Below are positions 43,890 through 52,176 of a DNA stretch of 64,000 nucleotides, piece after piece. Every line of letters starts with the position of its first letter. Position 1 is the first letter of the stretch. The notes under the pieces were generated by a model. That model was not told the origin of the DNA, did not search any database, and was given only the letters and a program-made list of their open reading frames with translations. The DNA comes from Hyphomicrobiales bacterium (lineage in GTDB: Bacteria; Pseudomonadota; Alphaproteobacteria; Rhizobiales; Beijerinckiaceae), in contig JAIXYZ010000013.1 of assembly GCA_027489955.1 (NCBI GenBank), positions 496,001 to 560,000 on the forward strand, in the 5' to 3' direction. Both the position numbers and the translations under genes were made by a program.

Positions 43890-45203
43890 ATGGACGGTTA
43901 TCTGTTCAGCCTCATCATGATCGGCGCGCTGCTCGCGCTGGTCCTGGCGGGCATCCATATCGTCACCGCGCTCGGCGTCGTCAGCTTCGTCGGCATCGCG
44001 ATGCTCATGGGAGGGCTCGATCCCGCCCTGAACCTGCTGTCCAACACGGCCTACGAGTCCATCCGTGACTACGTGTTCGCCGTCATCCCGCTCTTCGTGC
44101 TGATGGGCGAGCTCGTCGCCCGCAGCGGCGCGGCGGGTGATCTCTACCAGATGGTGAACCGCGCTCTGGGCCGCATGCCCGGCCGGCTGGCCATCGCGAC
44201 GGTCGGCGGCAACACCGTGTTCGGCGCCGTCACCGGCGTCAGCATCGCTTCGGCCGCCACGTTCTCCCGCATCGCCTATCCGGCCATGGTGTCCCACGGT
44301 TACGACAAGAGCATTTCGCTCGGGTCGATCGCCGGCTCCGCCGCGCTGGGCATGCTCATCCCGCCCAGCGTGCTGATGATCGTGTGGGGCGTGCTGACCG
44401 AACTCTCGGTGGGCAAGCTGTTCATCGCCGGCATCCTGCCCGGGCTGCTGCTCACCGTGTTCTACGGCGTCTTCCTCCTCGTCTACGCCATCCGCAGGCC
44501 GGACCTGTTCGGCGGGCAGCGCGAGTTCAGCGTCGCTCCGCCGCCGCTGACGCGGGACCAGATCACCGGCTCCATCGGCGTCGGCATCCTTATCGTGCTT
44601 GTGCTCGGCGGCATCTGGTTCGGCTTCTTCACGCCCACCGAGGCGGCCGGAATCGGCGCTTTGCTCGCGCTCGGCCTCGCGCTGTTCAAGGGCATGACCT
44701 GGCGCCAGATCGCGGACGCGGTGTGGCAGACGGGCCGGACCTCGGCGCCGATCCTGTTCCTGCTCATCATGGCCCAGCTCTACTCGCGGCTCCTGGCCTT
44801 CGGCGGCATCGTGGACAGCATCCAGGACACGCTGCTGGGCCTTGGCCTGGGGCCGTTCGGCGTCCTCGCGGTGATGTTCCTGATCTGGTTCATCCTGGGC
44901 ATGTTCATCGACTCGGTGTCGACGATCCTGCTCACGGTGCCGATCTTCCATCCGATCGCCGTCGCCCTGGGCATCGATCCGATCGCGTTCGCCATCGTGG
45001 GCATCCTGGCCATCGAGGCCGGACTGGTGACCCCGCCCTTCGGCATCAGCGTGTTCACGGTCAAGTCGACGATCAACGATCCGGACATATCGCTGGGAGC
45101 GATCTTCAAGGCGGCGATCCCGTACTGGATCATGCTGCTGATCCTGGCCGTCCTGATCGTCCTCTTCCCCGGCATCGCGACGTTGCTGCCCGGGATGATG
45201 TGA
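43890..45203 (+). CDS. TRAP transporter large permease (DctM)
   Basis: 437 residues, about twelve to thirteen membrane segments, sodium-driven transport subunit. Family blocks: LFVLMGELVARSGAAGDLYQMVNRALGRMPGRLAIATVGGNTVFGAVTGVSIASAATFSRIAYPAM, GSAALGMLIPPSVLMIVWG, FFTPTEAAGIGALLALGLALFKG, and GMFIDSVSTILLTVPIFHPIA. It completes DctPQM in one operon. Confidence 0.96.
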   Translation: MDGYLFSLIMIGALLALVLAGIHIVTALGVVSFVGIAMLMGGLDPALNLLSNTAYESIRDYVFAVIPLFVLMGELVARSGAAGDLYQMVNRALGRMPGRLAIATVGGNTVFGAVTGVSIASAATFSRIAYPAMVSHGYDKSISLGSIAGSAALGMLIPPSVLMIVWGVLTELSVGKLFIAGILPGLLLTVFYGVFLLVYAIRRPDLFGGQREFSVAPPPLTRDQITGSIGVGILIVLVLGGIWFGFFTPTEAAGIGALLALGLALFKGMTWRQIADAVWQTGRTSAPILFLLIMAQLYSRLLAFGGIVDSIQDTLLGLGLGPFGVLAVMFLIWFILGMFIDSVSTILLTVPIFHPIAVALGIDPIAFAIVGILAIEAGLVTPPFGISVFTVKSTINDPDISLGAIFKAAIPYWIMLLILAVLIVLFPGIATLLPGMM

Positions 45204-45250
45204 CCGCCGCCCGCCCCCTCAACCCGCCGCCCTCGCCACAGGAGAGAACC

Positions 45251-45958
45251 ATGGCTGCCATCCCGCAAGGACGCATCATCGACCTCACGCTCACGCTCGA
45301 GGACAACATGACGGCGCACAAGATGTTTCAGTCGCCGATCATCGTGCCGCACAAGCTCCACACGGAGACGACGAGCTACAATCTGGGCGTCCCCGGCGAC
45401 CCGATGACGTTCCAGACCAACTTCCTCAGCATGCTCGACCATGTCGGCACGCACGTGGACGCCTTCGTCCACATCAACCCGGACGGGCAGAGCGTCGACG
45501 AGATGCCGCTCGACCTGTTCATGGGCAAGGCCGTGTGCCTGGACCTGCGCCACATTCCGGATCTCGGCGACGTCGACGTCGCTGAGATGGAAGCCGCCGA
45601 GAAGGCCGCGGGCGTCAAGATCGACGGCCACATCGTGCTCATGTGCTCCGGCCTCACCAAGAAGCACTATCCCGGCCGCGAGGCCTGCCAGACCAATTGG
45701 GGCCTGACCGCGAAGGCGACCCACTGGCTGGCCGATCGCGGCTCCAAGGCCCACGGCGTCGAGGGTCCGTCCACGGACCGGCCGAACTGGGGCGAATTCC
45801 CGAGCCACCGCGTCTGCCGCGACCGCGGCCTGTTCCACTGGGAATGGCTCGTGAACCTGGAGGAGCTCGTCGGAAAGGGCGAGTTCTTCTTCAGCGGCCT
45901 ACCCCTGAAGATCAAGAAGGGCTCCGGCTCCCCGGTGCGCGCCTTCGCGATCGTCTGA
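45251..45958 (+). CDS. Cyclase-family metal hydrolase (kynurenine formamidase/isatin hydrolase-like)
   Basis: 235 residues. The metal motif HxGTHxDxxxH is seen as H64, H68, D70 and H74 (DHVGTHVDAFVH). The family includes kynurenine formamidase, isatin hydrolase and other cyclic amide or formamide hydrolases that use Mn or Zn. The C-terminal part (LKIKKGSGSPVRAFAIV) matches the larger isatin-hydrolase-like group. ATG at 45251 with AGGAGA upstream, 47 bases after DctM. Together with the next gene (amidase) it points to an amide or imide substrate; that is inference. Confidence 0.92.
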   Translation: MAAIPQGRIIDLTLTLEDNMTAHKMFQSPIIVPHKLHTETTSYNLGVPGDPMTFQTNFLSMLDHVGTHVDAFVHINPDGQSVDEMPLDLFMGKAVCLDLRHIPDLGDVDVAEMEAAEKAAGVKIDGHIVLMCSGLTKKHYPGREACQTNWGLTAKATHWLADRGSKAHGVEGPSTDRPNWGEFPSHRVCRDRGLFHWEWLVNLEELVGKGEFFFSGLPLKIKKGSGSPVRAFAIV

Positions 45959-46029
45959 TCCACCCGCTCTCCTTGCGGCCGGGCCAGCCCGGTCCGGCCG
46001 CCCTTTCTTTCGTCGCCGGGAGACGCCCC

Positions 46030-47451
46030 ATGTCCGACCTGCTCTGGAAGTCCGCGCTCGAGCTGCGCAAGCTCATCGAGACCCGCAAGGTGTCGCCGGT
46101 CGAGGTCGTGGAAGCCTCGCTGGACCGGCTGGAGGAGGTGGAGGGCGATATCAATGCCTTCGTGGAGGTGACGCGCGACCAGGCGCTGTCCGCCGCCCGC
46201 GAAGTGGAGAAGCGCGTCGTCGCCGGCGAGCCCCTCGGGCGCCTGGCGGGACTGCCGCTCTCGGTGAAGGACCTGATCGCGGTGAAGGACGCCCGCCTGA
46301 CCTTCGGGTCGCGCGCCATGGCCGACAACGTCGCCCCCATCGACGCGCCTTCGGTCGCCCGCGCCCGCCGCGAGCATGGCGCGATCGTCGGCAAGACCAC
46401 GACCAGCGAATTCGGGTGCAAGGGTGTCGGCTCATCGCCGCTGACCGGCATCACCCGCAACCCCTGGGACCTGTCGAAGACGCCCGGCGGCTCCAGCTGC
46501 GGCGCGGCCGCCAGCATCGCCGCCGGCGTGACGCCGTTCGGCCTCGGCACGGACGGCGGCGGTTCGATCCGCCTTCCGTCCGCGCTCACCGGGCTGTTCG
46601 GCATCAAGGGGCATTTCGGCCGCGTTCCGGTCTTCCCCACGAGCGCCACGCCGACGCTCGCCCATGTGGGCCCGATGGCGCGCACCGTGCGCGACGCCGC
46701 CCTCCTGCTCCAGGTCGTGTCCGGCTACGATCCCCGCGATCCCGGCAGCGTCGCGCAGCCCGTGCCCGACTTCCTGGTCGAGTGCGACATGTCTCCCCGC
46801 GGTCTCAAGCTCGCCTGGAGCCCGACGCTCGGCTACGCCAGGCCGGACCCGGAAGTGCTCAAGCTGGTCGAGGACGCCGTGTCGGTCTTCGAGAAGCTCG
46901 GCTGCAAGGTCGAACTCGTCGAGCACGTCTTCGACGATCCCGTCGAGCAGTTCATGGCCGAGTTCTTCGCCGGGGCCGGCACCCGCCTGCGCAGCGTCCT
47001 GCTGGAGCGCCGCGAGCTGCTGGATCCCGCCGTCGCGCGCACGCTCGACAAGGCGCTCTCGCAGACCATGAACAGCTATTACGGCACGGTCTTCCAGCGT
47101 TACGACCTGCGCACCAAGCTCTGCGCCTTCTTCGAGAAGTATGACGCGCTGCTGACGCCGACGCTGCCCGTCGCGGCCTTCGACGCCGAACGCGACTATC
47201 CCGAGGGGCTCGCGGACGACGACAACATCCTCGCGTGGATCTTCTACACCTATCCGTTCAACCTCACCGGCCTGCCGGCGGCATCCATCCCCGCCGGCTT
47301 CACGAAGGCGAAGCTGCCGGTCGGCCTGCAGATCGTGGGCCGGCACCTTGGCGAGCACCTCATCTTCCGGCTCGCCGCCGCGTTCGAGGAGGAGCGCCCC
47401 TGGGCCGGCCAGCGCCCGCCCATGACCTATTCCAACGGCAGGAAGGGATGA
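46030..47451 (+). CDS. Amidase signature-family amidohydrolase
   Basis: 473 residues. The Ser-cisSer-Lys triad is complete: K80 (PLSVKDLI), S155 in TPGGSSCGAAA and S179 in GTDGGGSIR, with the exact spacings of 75 and 24 known for the family. The rest shows IDAPSVARARREHGAIVGKTTTSEFG and LTGLPAASIPAGFTKAKLPVGLQIVG. It hydrolyses a linear amide (to acid plus ammonia); substrate open. Its stop overlaps an ATG, but the next gene probably begins at 47457. Confidence 0.95.
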   Translation: MSDLLWKSALELRKLIETRKVSPVEVVEASLDRLEEVEGDINAFVEVTRDQALSAAREVEKRVVAGEPLGRLAGLPLSVKDLIAVKDARLTFGSRAMADNVAPIDAPSVARARREHGAIVGKTTTSEFGCKGVGSSPLTGITRNPWDLSKTPGGSSCGAAASIAAGVTPFGLGTDGGGSIRLPSALTGLFGIKGHFGRVPVFPTSATPTLAHVGPMARTVRDAALLLQVVSGYDPRDPGSVAQPVPDFLVECDMSPRGLKLAWSPTLGYARPDPEVLKLVEDAVSVFEKLGCKVELVEHVFDDPVEQFMAEFFAGAGTRLRSVLLERRELLDPAVARTLDKALSQTMNSYYGTVFQRYDLRTKLCAFFEKYDALLTPTLPVAAFDAERDYPEGLADDDNILAWIFYTYPFNLTGLPAASIPAGFTKAKLPVGLQIVGRHLGEHLIFRLAAAFEEERPWAGQRPPMTYSNGRKG

Positions 47452-47456
47452 CCGCC

Positions 47457-48260
47457 ATGGCACGCCTCGAAGGACGCATCGCTTTCGTCACCGGCGCCGG
47501 GTCCATCGGTCCGGGCTGGGGCAACGGCAAGGCCGCCGCCGTGCTGTTCGCGCGCGAGGGCGCCGCCGTCGTCTGCACGGACATAAACGCCGATGCCGCG
47601 GAGGAGACCGCCGCCCTCGTCCGGCAGGAGGGGGGCAGGGCGCTCGCGCTCCAGGGCGACATCACGAAGGCCGAGGCGGTGGAGGCCATGGTCGCCCGCG
47701 CCTGCAAGGAGTTCGGCGGCATCGACATCCTGCACAACAATGTCGGCACGCTGGAACTGGGCGGGCCTGTCGAAGCCTCGCTCGAGAGCTGGAACCGGGT
47801 GATGACGATCAACGTCACCAGCATGTTCCTGACCTGCAAATACGTCCTGCCGGTCATGGTAGAGCGGAAGAACGGCGCCATCGTCAACGTGTCGTCCGTG
47901 GTGGCGATCACGTCCGTCGGCCCGCACTACGTGTCCTACAGCGCCAGCAAGGCCGCGGTGAACCAGCTCACGCGCGCCGTCGCCATCCAGTATGCGCCGC
48001 ACGGCATCCGCGCCAACGCCATCATGCCGGGCCTGATGCGCACGCCGATGGTGGAGAAGACCCTGGGCGCTGGCATGTCGTCGGACGAGGTGGAGGCGAT
48101 GATCCGCCGCCGCGATGCCGCGTGCCCCTCCGGCCGCATGGGCGACGCCTGGGACGTGGCCAAGGCCGCCCTGTTCCTCGCTTCCGACGATGCCGCCTAC
48201 GTCACCGGCCAGATCCTCGCCGTCGACGGCGGGCTCACGCTCAAGTCGGCCGCCTTCTGA
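47457..48260 (+). CDS. Short-chain dehydrogenase/reductase
   Basis: 267 residues. Cofactor loop TGAGSIGPGWGNGKA (an SDR variant with an extended glycine loop, as in some benzil- or cyclohexanol-type enzymes), D in CTDINADAAEE for NAD(H), NNVG near 90, SSV catalytic Ser, YSASKAAV active site, PGLMRTPMV, and FLASDDAAYVTGQILAVDGG. ATG 47457 has GGAAGGG 9-10 bases upstream; an ATG at 47448 overlaps the amidase stop but is too close to that site. Confidence 0.92.
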   Translation: MARLEGRIAFVTGAGSIGPGWGNGKAAAVLFAREGAAVVCTDINADAAEETAALVRQEGGRALALQGDITKAEAVEAMVARACKEFGGIDILHNNVGTLELGGPVEASLESWNRVMTINVTSMFLTCKYVLPVMVERKNGAIVNVSSVVAITSVGPHYVSYSASKAAVNQLTRAVAIQYAPHGIRANAIMPGLMRTPMVEKTLGAGMSSDEVEAMIRRRDAACPSGRMGDAWDVAKAALFLASDDAAYVTGQILAVDGGLTLKSAAF

Positions 48261-48290
48261 CCCCGCACATTCCGAACGGACCTCAAAACG

Positions 48291-49100
48291 ATGATGAAGG
48301 ACTTCAAGGCCTGCGAAGTGACCATCGACGGCGCTGTGGCGACCGTCACCATCCTCGCGCCGGGCCGCCTGACGCGCGGCACGGCCGACCTGCACTGGGA
48401 GCTGGGCGAGGCGTTCAGCCTGCTGCGCGGCAATACCGACGTCCGGGTCGTCGTGCTGACCGGTCAGGACGGCCAGTTCTACAAGCCGCGCGAGAAGGAA
48501 TTCTACGAGAGCGAGGCCGCAAGGGCCTATCTCATGAACCCGAAGGGCGCGTGGCAGACCTTCACCGGCCTGATCCGCACGCACCAGGCGATGGCCGAGC
48601 TGGAAAAGCCGATCGTCGCCAAGGTCAACGGGCCTGCCATCGGCTTCGGGTCGAGCCTGGTCTTCGCCTGCGATCTCATCGTCGCCGTCGAGGATGCGCC
48701 GCTCGTGGACATGCATCTGGGCATGGGCGAGGTGCCCGAGGGCGGCCCGGCCTACGGCATCGTGCCGGGCGACGGCGGCGCCTCGCTCGTTCCGCTCTTC
48801 ATGACGCCGGCCGTGGCCAAGGAATACCTGATGCTGGCCCAGCGCTGGACCGCCGCCGAGCTCGCCGAGCACAAGATCATCAACTACGCCGTGCCCGCCG
48901 ACCAGCTTGACGCCAAGGTCGACGATCTCGTCGCCCGCCTGCTCAAGCGGCCGTCCTACGCGCTCGCCTGGACCAAGCGCGTCATCAACCGGCCGATCGT
49001 CGACCGGCTGAACATGACGCTGGACGCCGGCGCCGCCTACGAGATGATCAACTTCCTGCAGCTCGACCGCAGCAACTGGGTCGATCCCACGACGCTCTAG
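48291..49100 (+). CDS. Enoyl-CoA hydratase/isomerase family protein
   Basis: 269-residue crotonase-fold protein: VRVVVLTGQDGQFYKPREKEFYE (loop of CoA oxyanion hole), LEKPIVAKVNGPAIGFGSSLVFACDLIVAVEDAPLVDMHLGMGEVPEGGPAYGI, and the C-terminal helices. The oxyanion-hole positions are filled but the Glu pair typical of hydratases is shifted (EGGPAYGIVPGDGG), so it could be hydratase, hydrolase or isomerase. Last gene of the catabolic operon, converging with the mannose-phosphate gene 18 bases away. Suggests the pathway passes through a CoA ester. Confidence 0.9.
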   Translation: MMKDFKACEVTIDGAVATVTILAPGRLTRGTADLHWELGEAFSLLRGNTDVRVVVLTGQDGQFYKPREKEFYESEAARAYLMNPKGAWQTFTGLIRTHQAMAELEKPIVAKVNGPAIGFGSSLVFACDLIVAVEDAPLVDMHLGMGEVPEGGPAYGIVPGDGGASLVPLFMTPAVAKEYLMLAQRWTAAELAEHKIINYAVPADQLDAKVDDLVARLLKRPSYALAWTKRVINRPIVDRLNMTLDAGAAYEMINFLQLDRSNWVDPTTL

Positions 49101-49118
49101 GACGTCCGCGCCCCAGCC

Positions 49119-50528
49119 TCAGCGGTTGTAGACGTCCTCGTAGCGCACGATGTCGTCCTCGCCGAGATAGGCGCCGCACTGGACCTCGATGAGCTCCAGC
49201 GGCTCCTCGCCCGGGTTCTCCATGCGGTGGACGGCGCCGAGGGGAATGTAGGTCGACTCGTTCGGCTTCAGGTCCCGCACCGTGCCGTCCACGGTCACGC
49301 GGGCGATGCCGGACACGACCACCCAATGCTCCGAGCGATGGGTGTGGCTCTGCAGCGAAAGCTTGCCCCCCGGCGCCACCGTGATCCGCTTGACCTGGTA
49401 GCGCGGCCCCTGGTCGATCTGTTCGTAGCGGCCCCAGGGACGGTAATGGCGCAGGTGCTCGGCCGCCTCGTGCCGGCCCATGCCGGCCAGCCGCCCGACG
49501 AGTGCCTTCACGTCCTCCGAGCGGTCCTTGGCGGCCACCAGCACGGCGTCGCGCGTCGCCACGGCCACCACGTCCTGGAGGCCGACCATGGTCACGAGCA
49601 GGTCGGGGGAATAGCCGTAGCAGCCCTGCGAGGCCTGGAAGACCACGTCGCCTTCCCGGGCGTTGCCGTCCCCGTCCTTCTCCGCCATGTCCCACACGGC
49701 CGCCCAGGAGCCGATGTCGGACCAGGCGAAATCCGACGGCACCACCGCCGCCCGGTCGGTCTTCTCCATCACGGCGATGTCCACCGGACGGGCGGGCGAG
49801 GCTGCGAACGCGTCCGCGTCCAGCCGCAGGAAATCGAGGTCCCGGGCCGCGCCCGCGACGGCGCGCCCGACCGCGTCATGGATCTCCGGCGCGTGACGCC
49901 GCAATTCCGTAAGGAACGTCCCGGCGCCGAACAGGAAATTGCCGGAATTCCAGAGATAGCCGTCCTCGACGTAGCGGCGGGCGGTCGCCTCGTCCGGCTT
50001 CTCCACGAAGGCATCGACCGCCAGTACGCCGTCCGTGTCGGCGACCGACGCACCGGGACGGATATAGCCGAAGCCCGTCGCCGGATGGCGCGGCCTGATG
50101 CCGAAGGTGACGAGGCGCCCGGCGCGCGCCGCCGCCATCCCCCGCCGCACATGCGCCCGGAAGCCTTCGGCGTCGGGAATGGCGTGGTCGGCGGCCAGTA
50201 CCAGCAGCAGCGCTTCGGGATCGCGCGCGGCGACCAGGTGCGCCGCGGCGGCGATGGCGGCGCAGCTGTCGCGGCGCATCGGCTCCAGCAGGATATCCCC
50301 GTCGGTGCCCATCTCCCGCAACTGCTCGGCCACGAGGAACCGGTAGTCGTTGCCGGTCACCACGACCGGCGGGGCGAAGCTCTCCCCCGCGACCCGGGCC
50401 ACCGTGTCCTGGAACAGGGAGCGCCCGCCGCCGAAGGAGAAAAGCTGCTTGGGATAGGTCTCCCGCGAGGCCGGCCAGAGCCGGGAGCCGGAGCCGCCGC
50501 ACATGATGACGGGGACGATGGTCTTCAT
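49119..50528 (-). CDS. Mannose-1-phosphate guanylyltransferase / mannose-6-phosphate isomerase
   Basis: 469-residue bifunctional type II PMI-GMP enzyme (AlgA/CpsB/XanB family) making GDP-mannose for polysaccharides. N-terminal nucleotidyltransferase: IMCGGSGSRLWPASRETYPKQL near 8-28, AADHAI near 117, FVEKPDEATARRYV near 170. C-terminal cupin PMI domain: RPWGRYEQIDQGPRYQVKRITVAPGGKLSLQSHTHRSEHWVVVSG and NESTYIPLGAVHRMENPGE. ATG 50528 with GAGGAA upstream; 23 bases downstream of the phosphomannomutase gene, so an operon. Confidence 0.95.
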   Translation of the reverse strand: MKTIVPVIMCGGSGSRLWPASRETYPKQLFSFGGGRSLFQDTVARVAGESFAPPVVVTGNDYRFLVAEQLREMGTDGDILLEPMRRDSCAAIAAAAHLVAARDPEALLLVLAADHAIPDAEGFRAHVRRGMAAARAGRLVTFGIRPRHPATGFGYIRPGASVADTDGVLAVDAFVEKPDEATARRYVEDGYLWNSGNFLFGAGTFLTELRRHAPEIHDAVGRAVAGAARDLDFLRLDADAFAASPARPVDIAVMEKTDRAAVVPSDFAWSDIGSWAAVWDMAEKDGDGNAREGDVVFQASQGCYGYSPDLLVTMVGLQDVVAVATRDAVLVAAKDRSEDVKALVGRLAGMGRHEAAEHLRHYRPWGRYEQIDQGPRYQVKRITVAPGGKLSLQSHTHRSEHWVVVSGIARVTVDGTVRDLKPNESTYIPLGAVHRMENPGEEPLELIEVQCGAYLGEDDIVRYEDVYNR

Positions 50529-50551
50529 GCCGTGCCGTTCCTCGCGATCGG

Positions 50552-52090
50552 TCAGATGGTCTGGTTGTAGGCGCCCACCTGCGGGTTCTCCCGCAGGACG
50601 GCGTCGACCGCTGCGAACATGGCGCGCATGCGCGCCTCCGACACCGGGCTCTCGATCACGACCACGAGTTCGGGCTTGTTCGAGGAGGCGCGCACCAGGC
50701 CCCATGTGCCGTCGGGCGCCGTGATCCGCACGCCGTTGACGGTGACGATGTCCGCGATCGGCGTGCCCGCGATGGTGCCGCCTTCCGCGCGGATCGCCTC
50801 GAAACGCGCGCGTACGCGCTCGACCACCGCGTATTTCTCCTCGTCGGCGCAATGCGGCGACATGGTCGGCGTGCCCCAGGTGCGGGGCAGGGCGCGATAC
50901 AGGTCGGCCATCGAGCGCCCCGGATTGCGATCCAGCATGTCGAGCACGGCGATGGCCGTCACGAGCCCGTCGTCGTAGCCGCGCCCCACCGGCGCGTTGA
51001 AGAAGAAGTGGCCGGATTTCTCGAACCCGGCGAGGGCATCGAGGTCGCGCACGCGCCGCTTGATGTAGGAATGCCCGGTCTTCCAGTAATCGGTCCTGGC
51101 GCCCAGGCGCTGCAGCTCCGGATCGGAGGCGAACAGCCCCGTGGACTTCACGTCCACCACGAAGCGCGACGGGCCGTGCACGGCGGTAAGGTCCCGCGCC
51201 AGCATCACGCCGATCTTGTCCGCGAAGATCTCGTTGCCCTCGTTGTCCACGATGCCGCAGCGGTCGCCGTCCCCGTCGAAGCCGAGCGCGACGTCGGCGC
51301 CGTGAGCCTTCACCGCCTCCGCCATCGCATGGAGCATCTCCATGTCCTCGGGGTTGGGGTTGTAGCGCGGGAACGTGTGGTCGAGGCCGGTATCCAGCGG
51401 CACGACCTCGCAGCCCAGCCGCTCCAGGATCGCCGGCGCGAACGCCCCGGCCGTGCCGTTGCCGCAGGCGCAGATCACCTTCAGCCGCCGCTTCAGCGGG
51501 GGTCGGCCGGTCAGGTCCGCCGCGTACCGGGCGGACACGTCGCCGTGGAAGCTGTAGGTTCCGCCGGGCCGCATCTCGAAATCGCCCGCCAGCACGATGT
51601 CGCGCAGCGCGGCCATCTCCTCCGGGCCGAAGGTCACCGGCCGGTCGAAGCCCATCTTCACGCCGGTCCAGCCATTGTCGTTGTGCGAGGCCGTGACCAT
51701 CGCGACCCCGGCGCAATCCAGCGCGAACTGCGCGAAATACGCCATCGGCGATAGGCTGAGGCCGATATCGTGCACCCGCGCGCCCCCGGCCATCAGGCCG
51801 GTGACGAGGGCCATCTTGATGGCGGCGGAATAGGCGCGGAAATCGTGGCCGACGGCGATGTCCGGCGTCACGCCGCGGCGATGGGCGAGGGTGGCCAGGC
51901 CAAGGCCGACCGCCTGCACGCCCATGAGGTTCAGCTCCGGCTCCTTGGGGGAGCCGGGATAGCCGAACCACCAGCGCGCGTCATATTCGCGGAAGCCGGT
52001 CGGCTTGACGACGGGCTGCATCTCCCGCGCCGCCGGATCGGCGGGCATCGCATGCAGGGGATGAGGAAAAAGAGGGTACGCTTCGGTCAA
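50552..52090 (-). CDS. Phosphomannomutase/phosphoglucomutase (AlgC family)
   Basis: Interconverts mannose-6-P/mannose-1-P and glucose-6-P/glucose-1-P. The protein of about 512 residues has the phosphoserine loop TASHNDNGWTG (Ser donor), metal loop GFDGDGDRCGIVDNEGNEI, sugar loop FEKSGHFFF near 355, and phosphate loop RASSNKPELVVVIES. The start is uncertain: ATG 52048, TTG 52090 and TTG 52153 are in frame; the LFPHP segment before KPTGFREYDARWWF is conserved in alphaproteobacterial homologues, which favours 52090 (AAGG upstream). It feeds mannose-1-P to the next gene. Confidence 0.9.
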   Translation of the reverse strand: MTEAYPLFPHPLHAMPADPAAREMQPVVKPTGFREYDARWWFGYPGSPKEPELNLMGVQAVGLGLATLAHRRGVTPDIAVGHDFRAYSAAIKMALVTGLMAGGARVHDIGLSLSPMAYFAQFALDCAGVAMVTASHNDNGWTGVKMGFDRPVTFGPEEMAALRDIVLAGDFEMRPGGTYSFHGDVSARYAADLTGRPPLKRRLKVICACGNGTAGAFAPAILERLGCEVVPLDTGLDHTFPRYNPNPEDMEMLHAMAEAVKAHGADVALGFDGDGDRCGIVDNEGNEIFADKIGVMLARDLTAVHGPSRFVVDVKSTGLFASDPELQRLGARTDYWKTGHSYIKRRVRDLDALAGFEKSGHFFFNAPVGRGYDDGLVTAIAVLDMLDRNPGRSMADLYRALPRTWGTPTMSPHCADEEKYAVVERVRARFEAIRAEGGTIAGTPIADIVTVNGVRITAPDGTWGLVRASSNKPELVVVIESPVSEARMRAMFAAVDAVLRENPQVGAYNQTI

Positions 52091-52176
52091 ATACTTGCTG
52101 CCTTCGACTGTTTGCGTCGCCGGGGTTGATACACCCCGGTCGACGCCCGTCAAATGGCAGTAGCACGACGAAGCAC

